Part shown: positions 1 through 5,287 of the stretch, piece after piece | Layout: every line of letters starts with the position of its first letter | Position numbering within the stretch: the first letter of the stretch is position 1 | NCBI GenBank assembly: GCA_002690445.1 | Contig: NZER01000465.1 | Location: forward strand, 1 to 9,754 | Length of the DNA stretch: 9,754 nucleotides | Reading direction: 5' to 3' | DNA from: Candidatus Pacearchaeota archaeon | Lineage (GTDB): Archaea; Nanoarchaeota; Nanoarchaeia; Pacearchaeales; GW2011-AR1 | Made by a program: the position numbers and the translations under genes | The notes under the pieces: generated by a model | Database searches by the model: none | What the model was told of the DNA's origin: nothing | Seen by the model: the letters and a program-made list of their open reading frames with translations, nothing else

Positions 1-2
1 AT

Positions 3-1178
3 GATTTAAAAGAAGCGGGATTTGAAGATTTAAGTAAAAAGTTAGCTACGGCTACCATGAGCATTATTAAAGAAGCCGATGAATATGGTTATGGTGGATT
101 CCAATCTGGAGGAGTAGGGGGTGCCTGGCAGAAAGCCAGGGGGTTTCTCTCTGGAAAAGGAAGAATAAAAAACGTAGTTAGTAGGCTAAGTAATCTTTCT
201 AATACAGCAGGCGAGTTTGCAAACGAGTTGGGAAATATCTCTTATTACCAGCCTTCTCAGTCAACACAACAAAATCAGTCAACACAACAAAGCAAATCAC
301 CTGCAGCCGCTGCGCCAGGTACTACTTTTGAACTTCCTAGTACCTCTATAGATGCCGGTGCGGCAGGTCAACAAGGAACCAGTGTGACACCTGTTGGTAC
401 AACTATTCCTTCTTTAGGAGTACAGGAAAGAAACGAATTAGGACATTATGGTCCTAGACAAGAATTAACCCAGAATGTTGATACGGGAGTTTTACCTAGT
501 CGTGCTCAGGGACGAAACCGCAAAGGAAATTATTCTACTAATGTAGATGTGTCTCCTAGATCTTATTATGCCAAATCAGGTAAAAAAGTAAAAAAAGCTC
601 AAAGACCAGCTTCAAGTATAGAACTATTAAACGAACAAGTAATGGAGTTTACTCAAAATCTTAATAATGAGGCTGCACAGTTAGCGCAGTTGGCAGGTTC
701 TGCTAAAGAACAAGAAGTGAAACAGATGGCTAGTAAGGCTTCACAAGTAATTGGTGATTTTTTACAAAGTACATCTATTGTAGGAATAGGAAACCAGATT
801 GCTAAAGACCCTAATTATTTTATAAATAATCCAGAGGCAGCGACTAATTTATCTACAGCTTCTCGTAGGTTTTCGAATTTAATCAATCAAACAATAGGCA
901 GAGGAGGCGCGACCTATAAACCTAGTCCCCAGTCTTCTAGTGTACCAGGTGAAGCAGCTGTACCAGGTGAGGCTGCTGTACCAGGTGCCCCGTCAGCACC
1001 CGTTGAAACACCAGTTCAAACAGATACCGGGGAGATGCCAGCAGCGTCTCAATCACCCTTTAATAGCCCAGGGCAGATGGTGAGAGGGTACATAATGCAA
1101 CTAATGAAAGATAAAAACTCAGACGAATTAGGTAAAATAAAAAATGATGTAAATAATGCTATTGCGGCCATAGGTTAA
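3..1178 (+). CDS. Low-complexity, helix-containing phage protein, 5' end outside the window
   Basis: I do not recognise the family. The frame is open from base 3, reading DLKEAGFEDLSKKLATAT before the Met codon at 57. That Met has no Shine-Dalgarno sequence, so the true start is probably upstream of the window. Against this, MSIIKEA resembles the N-termini of other genes here (MKIIKTA at 9636), so initiation at 57 remains possible. Counting from Met57, residues 10-35 are Gly-rich. Residues 65-125 are Gln/Ser/Pro/Ala-rich with a repeated QSTQQ. Residues 170-182 are basic (KKVKKAQ). Residues 187-280 look alpha-helical, and 290-340 form a Pro/Ala-rich linker with VPGEAA repeats. A short predicted helix ends the protein. 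No signal peptide or membrane segment is visible. The alternation of helical blocks and disordered linkers suggests a minor virion or assembly protein, but that is inferred only from its neighbours. Confidence 0.75.
   Translation, partial: DLKEAGFEDLSKKLATATMSIIKEADEYGYGGFQSGGVGGAWQKARGFLSGKGRIKNVVSRLSNLSNTAGEFANELGNISYYQPSQSTQQNQSTQQSKSPAAAAPGTTFELPSTSIDAGAAGQQGTSVTPVGTTIPSLGVQERNELGHYGPRQELTQNVDTGVLPSRAQGRNRKGNYSTNVDVSPRSYYAKSGKKVKKAQRPASSIELLNEQVMEFTQNLNNEAAQLAQLAGSAKEQEVKQMASKASQVIGDFLQSTSIVGIGNQIAKDPNYFINNPEAATNLSTASRRFSNLINQTIGRGGATYKPSPQSSSVPGEAAVPGEAAVPGAPSAPVETPVQTDTGEMPAASQSPFNSPGQMVRGYIMQLMKDKNSDELGKIKNDVNNAIAAIG
258..290 (+). repeat. 15-bp direct repeat, QSTQQ codons
   Basis: The 15-mer cagtcaacacaacaa occurs at 258-272 and again at 276-290 with a period of 18 bp. 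The repeat is in frame and encodes QSTQQ-N-QSTQQ in a low-complexity linker. The exact nucleotide identity suggests recent slippage duplication. Confidence 0.8.
942..989 (+). repeat. 18-bp tandem repeat, VPGEAA
   Basis: Two full units (942-959 and 960-977) and a partial third begin with gtaccaggtg. They encode VPGEAA, VPGEAA and VPGAPS. The period is 18 bp, in frame, inside a Pro/Ala linker. The second unit differs from the first only at third codon positions, so the peptide is conserved. Confidence 0.85.
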
Positions 1179-1279
1179 AATTAGGGCAAAAAAGATATAA
1201 TATTAAAGGAATTTTCCCGATATATTAAAAATAATAGAAATAACTATATGCAGTTTATGTTTTTATAAGGAGTAGACTT
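1179..1279 (+). promoter_or_regulatory. Intergenic control region: -10-like box, leader ORF and strong RBS
   Basis: This is the longest non-coding gap in the window. It begins with TTAGGGCAA (1181-1189), a word also found in the other sizeable gap at 8773-8781. A perfect TATAAT lies at 1196-1201, but no convincing -35 box sits at standard spacing, so any promoter here may depend on a phage-encoded factor. AAGGAG at 1267-1272, seven bases before the ATG at 1280, is one of the best ribosome binding sites in the window. The position just before an acidic repeat gene fits a new transcription or translation unit. The promoter is an inference; the RBS is clear. Confidence 0.45.
1248..1268 (+). other. 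Six-codon leader ORF (MQFMFL) ending inside the RBS of the next gene
   Basis: ATG at 1248 opens a six-codon frame that stops at TAA 1266-1268, overlapping the first bases of the AAGGAG ribosome binding site (1267-1272). Its first three codons (MQF) are identical to those of the real gene at 1280, and the 10-mer tatgcagttt occurs at both starts. No Shine-Dalgarno precedes 1248. It may be a remnant of a start-region duplication, or a leader whose termination couples to downstream initiation. Confidence 0.3.
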
Positions 1280-2113
1280 ATGCAGTTTGTTACTAACAAG
1301 ATTTCAACAGGTAAAGGAAAGTCTTTTGATGACATTGTTGCGGATTATAAAAAATCCAAAGATGTTGTCAAAACTGCTTCCTCTGAAGAGGAAGTAAAGG
1401 TTGCTACCAAAGAAAAAGAAGAAGCTGATTCCAGCGGGCAACCTGAAGCAGAAGGCACTGAAAAATTTAACAATGACCCCTATAAGGATCCTAAAGTTAA
1501 AGCGGATGCTGAAGAGGAAGTTGTTAAAGAAGCTGCTGAACAAGATGAAGCAGATTCCAGTGGTCAGCTTAAAGTAGAACCTCATCACCAAAAAGGTGAG
1601 TCAACTACTATGCCTAAAAATGGCCCTAATGGTAAAAAGGAAGCTGATGTAGAGGAAGACAAAGAAGAGGAAAAAGAAGCTGTCACTGATGCTTCTGAAT
1701 CCAAAGAAGAGGAAAAAGAGTCTGAAGCTACAGACACCAAGGAAGAGGAAAAAGAATCCGAAACCAAAGAAGAAGAGGAAAAAGAAGCCAAGGCTGATGA
1801 TACCGAAGAGGAAAAAGAAGCCAAAGCAGATGATTCTGAAGAGGAAAAAGAAGCTGAAACTGATGAAGATAAAAAAGAGGATGTTAAAGAAGCTTCTAGT
1901 GGGTGCAGTTGTGGCAAAGACGATGGCAAAGACGATTGCAAAGAATGTAGTGATTGTAAGGCAGAAACAGAAAAGGAAGAAGAGAAAGAAGCTTCTGGTC
2001 CTAAGTTCGTGAAAGTAGCTAACTTGGACGGTAAGTCCAAATCCTGGTTAAATGAATATTGGAAAAATCTCTATCCACCAGAATATGTGGATGCCATGTT
2101 AGCAGACAAATAA
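1280..2113 (+). CDS. Highly acidic Glu/Lys-repeat protein with Cys cluster and compact C-terminal tail
   Basis: 277 aa, family not recognised. The start is fixed by AAGGAG seven bases upstream. Residues 1-38 form a basic N-terminal segment ending in VVKTASS. Residues 39-205 are extremely charged: the phrase EADSSGQ occurs twice (about 48-54 and 90-96), followed by at least six EEEKE blocks at 30-42-bp spacing. A Cys cluster follows (C209, C211, C220, C223, C226), which could bind metal. After KEASGPK the composition changes sharply at residues 240-277 to an aromatic, foldable tail containing WLNEYWKNLYPPEYVDAML. The core motif K[TE]AS occurs at 31-34, 203-206 and 236-239, each flanking a compositional block. 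Scaffolding-like, internal-head or decoration roles would fit an acidic, disordered phage protein, but nothing here proves one. Confidence 0.85.
   Translation: MQFVTNKISTGKGKSFDDIVADYKKSKDVVKTASSEEEVKVATKEKEEADSSGQPEAEGTEKFNNDPYKDPKVKADAEEEVVKEAAEQDEADSSGQLKVEPHHQKGESTTMPKNGPNGKKEADVEEDKEEEKEAVTDASESKEEEKESEATDTKEEEKESETKEEEEKEAKADDTEEEKEAKADDSEEEKEAETDEDKKEDVKEASSGCSCGKDDGKDDCKECSDCKAETEKEEEKEASGPKFVKVANLDGKSKSWLNEYWKNLYPPEYVDAMLADK
1664..1854 (+). repeat. Imperfect in-frame repeat array encoding EEEKE blocks
   Basis: The unit gaagaggaaaaaga recurs with starts at 1664, 1706, 1742, 1772, 1805 and 1838. Spacings are 42, 36, 30, 33 and 33 bp, all multiples of three. Most units carry a following Ala, Ser or Asp segment (EAKADD, EAETDE). 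The array explains long shadow reading frames on both strands here. Confidence 0.85.
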
Positions 2114-2140
2114 TTTCTGTTAAAAGAAGGGAGATTTCTA

Positions 2141-2851
2141 ATGTCTTTAGTTCCAGCAGGCAAAACACGTTTGATGGTTGCCCAGACACTAGCCAACCCT
2201 TTGTCACAGGGATTCTCTGATCCTAATGAAATAGGAGCAGAAGAAATGCCAAGCTTTGACGAAGGAGGCTTAGAGGGCGATGCTCAATTACAGCCAGAAG
2301 ATGATTTTCTAAAACCAGAAGATGATTTTCTACACAGCGACGAAGAAGAGCAGGTACAACCACAAGAGTCTAATACTCTGAGTGACTATATTTTTAACAA
2401 ACTGCAAAGTTATGGTTATCCTGGTCGTCGTCTAGAAGAGTTTAAAAAGAAGTTTGTAAAAGAAAGTGTTTCGCCTGATGGCAACAAGGATATTACGGTA
2501 GAGATACCAGATAGACATTATCCAGATGAAACCGGACAACAACAAACCATAGAAACAAGTGATTTAAGTGGTATTGTTAAAGAGGTAGAAGCTAAATTCG
2601 GACTTCATTTCAATGGAGCAGAACGTTCAGAAGGTAAGTGGACCATTAAACTTACGTCATCTGAGGTAAGAAATCCAGAAGGCGAAGAGGGAATGGTACG
2701 AGATAATCTCGATGAAGTATATGGTACTCCCTCTAATAAAGGGAAACCCAAAAAAAACAGACCTGTACAAGCATTTACTATCCATGAAATGATAAAAGGT
2801 CAAAAAGAAGATACTGTTGAAAAACTTAAAAAAATAACCGGAGATAAATAA
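2141..2851 (+). CDS. Hypothetical phage protein with acidic N-terminal repeat and basic C-terminus
   Basis: 236 aa, not recognised. AAGGGAG at 2127-2133, seven bases upstream, supports this start. Residues 25-75 are acidic and include a direct duplication of PEDDFL (52-57 and 59-64). Residues 78-195 look like a folded domain with mixed helices and strands: a helical part (LSDYIFNKLQSYGYPGRRLEEF), then ITVEIPD and a segment GKWTIKLTS that resemble paired beta-strands. Residues 196-236 are Lys-rich and end in a short charged helix. No Cys cluster, signal peptide or membrane segment is present. Its stop overlaps the next start (TAATG), so the two are translationally coupled. It sits in the run of hydrophilic genes upstream of the portal, so an assembly or minor structural role is possible but unproven. 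Confidence 0.85.
   Translation: MSLVPAGKTRLMVAQTLANPLSQGFSDPNEIGAEEMPSFDEGGLEGDAQLQPEDDFLKPEDDFLHSDEEEQVQPQESNTLSDYIFNKLQSYGYPGRRLEEFKKKFVKESVSPDGNKDITVEIPDRHYPDETGQQQTIETSDLSGIVKEVEAKFGLHFNGAERSEGKWTIKLTSSEVRNPEGEEGMVRDNLDEVYGTPSNKGKPKKNRPVQAFTIHEMIKGQKEDTVEKLKKITGDK
2294..2332 (+). repeat. 18-bp direct repeat, PEDDFL codons
   Basis: The 18-mer ccagaagatgattttcta occurs at 2294-2311 and 2315-2332 without mismatch, with a 21-bp period. It encodes PEDDFL-K-PEDDFL. Nucleotide-level identity implies recent duplication. Confidence 0.9.
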
Positions 2852-3516
2852 TGGCATTACAAAGAATGCAAGACCAACATCAGATTGGTTTTTTAGATAG
2901 TCAGCCTAAAGATACTCCTGTATCTAAAACTTCAGGCGAAAACGCAAAGTCTTTAAGCTCTTTAGCAGAAGAACAAAAAGCTAAAGTGTTTAATCCTAAA
3001 GATAGTGTGCTTAAATCCGGTAGAAGCATTAAGTCCTCAAGGGCAGGTGAAGTCACGGATATGGGTGGTCCATCCAAATTCATTGGAAGCGAATCAGCTA
3101 ATTCTGTTTGGAATAATACTAAAATAGAAGAAGCAGCGGCTAAAGAAGTTTCTACCACAGCAATGAACGAAGATCCAAAAGCATTAAGACAACAGGCGGA
3201 AAAAGAAAGACTAGATAAACTAGTTTCCTCTTTACAAACTGTTGACCAGAGAAAAGCGTCTTCAGTTGCTCCCACTGGAACCTCTGAAGGAAGCGGCCCT
3301 GGCTTTAAAGCGACTAGTAATAATATGAGTATCTTTGATACAAAAGATTTTGAGCGTTTGGCAGAAAAAACAGCAGGCGAAAAAGTTACAGAAGAAGCAA
3401 AACAAAGAAAAAGCCAAGTAGATGAATCTTGGAAAAATAATGGCAAATCAGTAACTTCTTCTGATGTAGTAAATAGAATGTTTGATAATTTAAACAGAAA
3501 AATTGTAGGGAAATAA
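2851..3516 (+). CDS. Hydrophilic, probably disordered phage protein
   Basis: 221 aa, family not recognised. The ATG overlaps the preceding stop by one base (TAATG), and GGAG at 2840-2843 lies seven bases upstream. The sequence is rich in Ser, Lys, Ala, Glu and Gln, with few aromatics and no Cys. A Lys/Glu/Ala-rich stretch around residues 90-135 is likely helical or coiled coil (DPKALRQQAEKERLDKL). Another helix is likely at 163-190. The KxA motif appears as RKASS at 134-138 and EKTAG at 172-176. The C-terminus (203-221) looks like an amphipathic helix, VVNRMFDNLNRKIVG. It ends four bases before the next gene. Size, charge and position upstream of the portal are compatible with a scaffold-like or chaperone protein, but no homology supports this. 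Confidence 0.82.
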   Translation: MALQRMQDQHQIGFLDSQPKDTPVSKTSGENAKSLSSLAEEQKAKVFNPKDSVLKSGRSIKSSRAGEVTDMGGPSKFIGSESANSVWNNTKIEEAAAKEVSTTAMNEDPKALRQQAEKERLDKLVSSLQTVDQRKASSVAPTGTSEGSGPGFKATSNNMSIFDTKDFERLAEKTAGEKVTEEAKQRKSQVDESWKNNGKSVTSSDVVNRMFDNLNRKIVGK

Positions 3517-3520
3517 ACTT

Positions 3521-4771
3521 ATGGCTTTTAACCTAAAACAAGCTCAACAAGTAATGCAAGGGCCCGCGGCAGGTTTGTACCAGTGGGCTTTGCAAAACAT
3601 GTATATTGAGCCAGGCACACCTCCAGAGGTTGTCGTAGAAATGGCTCAGAAAGCCAAAGCCGAAGCTGAAACCGCCGGTCAAGTAGCAGACATTATTGAA
3701 GAAAATACAGTAATGAATGAAGAAGTAGCAGAGAACACAGATAGAATGAAAAATATTATTCCCCAAGCAGTACCGGCTCCTCAGGAAATGGGAGCAATGG
3801 CAGGGTCCAAAGATACTATAAAAACATTTAATCTTAAAAAAGCACAAGGCATTGGAGAAGCAGTAACCCCACTGGGCGATGTTGCGGCAGACGATATCGA
3901 TATGATGGGAGACCAATTTTCTATGGAACAAGATGTTCTAGGTGGGGAACAAGATGCAATGGGTGGCGAAAGCCCTAAGTTCCAAGATGGAGCAGATTTA
4001 AAAGATTGGCTTGACCAAAAAGATTTTAATACAGCCAGAAATTTATTACTTACTTATATAGCAGATACGGCCGCTCAACAGCTTGTTGAAGATGGCTTAA
4101 ATAGTTTTTACGAGGGAGATTTAGACCAAAATGGCAAAATAAAAATTGCCGTTTCGTTGTTTGATGTTTTACCCGACCAGTTAAAATTTGATGATATGAG
4201 TGGAGGGGATATGATTCCAGCAGAATATACCAGAGCTATGATAGAAGAAACTAATGAAACGATTAAAAAATTGGCAGAAGAACATGTTAAAAAAGCAGAG
4301 AAGAAACCCTTTAACCTTAATAAAGAAGCACAACACAAAGTAGTTGAAGATACTTTTATGTATGGTCCGGGACAAACCAGAATAGACCCATATTACAGAA
4401 TGCCTGTTTCTGATTATCATATTATAGAAAGAAATAAAGGCTATGGAATTGATTTTGGTGGTGTTTGGGATGTTGATTGGGAAGCAATCTGGCGTAGTTC
4501 TATTATGGATAAATATTCTCGTCCATATAAAGATAAAGATGGTAATTGGGTAGGTGGATATATTCAAAAACGCTTTGAAGTAGATAAAAATATTCCAGAA
4601 CAAAATAATATGCAACTAAAACCAGGGCAGACAAGAAAACCTGTTCTCCCTGAATATGGAAGTACGGAAGCCAGATTACAGTCAGCTAGGGCTGATGGTG
4701 ATGTAGAGGGTGCTAATAACACCGATGCACCATTTAACTGGAAAGAGGCTTCTGCTAAAAAAAAAAGTTAG
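3521..4771 (+). CDS. 416-aa modular protein with four FNLKKAQ-type motifs; likely 5' part of a frameshift fusion
   Basis: Not recognised as a known family. Its striking feature is a near-repeat motif at residues 3-9 (FNLKQAQ), 103-109 (FNLKKAQ), 264-271 (FNLNKEAQ) and 405-411 (FNWKEAS), which cuts the protein into modules. Residues 1-80 are helical, and 85-160 are Met/Gly/Asp-rich and probably flexible. Residues 158-260 are helical with an acidic patch. Residues 272-395 form an aromatic-rich domain (DFGGVWDVDWEAIW, then KDKDGNWVGGYIQKRF) that looks globular. The frame ends KEASAKKKS-TAG directly after ten A bases (4757-4766). In the -1 frame an open stretch continues for 168 codons, so a longer product of about 581 aa is likely. 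The gene begins four bases after its neighbour's stop. A virion or head-assembly role is inferred from its position immediately before the portal. Confidence 0.87.
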   Translation: MAFNLKQAQQVMQGPAAGLYQWALQNMYIEPGTPPEVVVEMAQKAKAEAETAGQVADIIEENTVMNEEVAENTDRMKNIIPQAVPAPQEMGAMAGSKDTIKTFNLKKAQGIGEAVTPLGDVAADDIDMMGDQFSMEQDVLGGEQDAMGGESPKFQDGADLKDWLDQKDFNTARNLLLTYIADTAAQQLVEDGLNSFYEGDLDQNGKIKIAVSLFDVLPDQLKFDDMSGGDMIPAEYTRAMIEETNETIKKLAEEHVKKAEKKPFNLNKEAQHKVVEDTFMYGPGQTRIDPYYRMPVSDYHIIERNKGYGIDFGGVWDVDWEAIWRSSIMDKYSRPYKDKDGNWVGGYIQKRFEVDKNIPEQNNMQLKPGQTRKPVLPEYGSTEARLQSARADGDVEGANNTDAPFNWKEASAKKKS

Positions 4772-4791
4772 CACAACTTAAGCCCCTTAAG
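4757..4791 (+). promoter_or_regulatory. A10 slippery tract with downstream hairpin: candidate -1 frameshift site
   Basis: Ten consecutive A (4757-4766) are read as AAA AAA AAA A in the upstream frame, just before its TAG at 4769-4771. A -1 slip, or one extra A in the transcript, leads into the open frame that runs to 5265. Ten bases downstream a perfect six-base stem CTTAAG-CCC-CTTAAG (4777-4791) could act as a stimulator. The -1 frame has a TAA at 4756-4758 just before the A run and no ATG, GTG or TTG between there and 5038. An A10/A11 miscount in the assembly would give the same picture. Confidence 0.6.
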
Positions 4792-5265
4792 GATATAGGG
4801 GAGATTAAGCCCCTTAAACCCTACAAACTTCGCGATGATCCTGACCCCTCTAAACAGGATATTGTATGTGATTATTGTGGCTCTACTCTAGCAAGCCCAG
4901 ATCCCGCTAAAAACCAAGGCACGCCCGGTGTCTGCCCAAATTGTGGTCAAGTCAGCACAGAAAATGTAATTGGGTTTCATGGACATACTCCAGACAGAAA
5001 AGGCAAACAACCCAATCCATTCAGCACCAACAAACCTATGTACGTGGAAAGAGGGGGACCTATGGTTCCTATGGCCTCTAGTGAAGACGAGGCGAAAGTT
5101 GCCCAGAAGCCCAATACAGTGAAAGAACCCAAAGTAAGAGACGATTGGGTGTCAGAAGAGTTTAAACAAATGAAGTCACCAGGTAGGAGATACAAGAAAA
5201 AGAACGATATATATGATATAGACGAGATAGAAAACACATGTAAAGATCTAGCAATAGACGGATAA
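4759..5265 (+). CDS. Zinc-ribbon module in the -1 frame, probably expressed by frameshifting from the gene at 3521
   Basis: 168 codons are open between the TAA at 4756 and the TAA at 5263, with coding-like composition throughout. The first ATG is at 5038, with no Shine-Dalgarno. That start would remove the conserved part, a zinc ribbon with CDYC (4867-4878) and CPNC (4933-4944) separated by 18 residues. No ATG, GTG or TTG precedes it, so an independent start that includes the ribbon is not available. Fusion to the preceding frame gives KEASAKKKKLAQ followed by LKPLK/IKPLK repeats, the ribbon, a Pro/Asn-rich linker and a charged Lys-rich tail (RRYKKKNDIYDIDEIE). An internal ATG at 5062 does follow a GAGGGGG sequence, so a separate C-terminal fragment could be made. 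Zinc ribbons usually mediate nucleic-acid or protein contacts; the partner here is unknown. Confidence 0.65.
   Translation, partial: KKKLAQLKPLKDIGEIKPLKPYKLRDDPDPSKQDIVCDYCGSTLASPDPAKNQGTPGVCPNCGQVSTENVIGFHGHTPDRKGKQPNPFSTNKPMYVERGGPMVPMASSEDEAKVAQKPNTVKEPKVRDDWVSEEFKQMKSPGRRYKKKNDIYDIDEIENTCKDLAIDG
4778..4817 (+). repeat. 13-bp direct repeat TTAAGCCCCTTAA
   Basis: TTAAGCCCCTTAA occurs at 4778-4790 and 4805-4817, 27 bp apart, and encodes the repeated peptide KPLK. Each copy can fold on itself (TTAAG-CCC-CTTAA). AGGGG at 4797-4801, between the copies, can pair with CCCCT of either one (4783-4787 or 4810-4814). The RNA could therefore adopt alternative hairpins just downstream of the A10 run. 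Confidence 0.6.
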
Positions 5266-5287
5266 AAGAAGAGAGGAATAAAGTTTC

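Noticed and set aside
1689..2012. Lys/Arg-rich 107-codon frame on the plus strand inside the acidic gene
   Set aside because: A frame-shifted shadow of the same purine-rich repeats with no Shine-Dalgarno; a basic overprinted protein cannot be excluded but has no support.
1585..2040. Ser-rich 151-codon open frame on the minus strand
   Set aside because: It is the complement of the Glu/Lys repeat array (GAA/GAG read as Ser/Phe codons); low complexity, no ribosome binding site.
2901..3446. 181-codon minus-strand open frame opposite the 221-aa gene
   Set aside because: No ribosome binding site, no recognisable domain, and the plus frame is supported by coupling to its neighbours.
4118..4153. 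EF-hand-like loop DLDQNGKI in the 416-aa protein
   Set aside because: The position-12 acidic ligand is Val211, and no paired loop is visible; probably chance.
5038..5265. Stand-alone 75-aa gene starting at ATG 5038
   Set aside because: No Shine-Dalgarno and it would omit the zinc ribbon that lies upstream in the same frame; a frameshift fusion explains the open region better.
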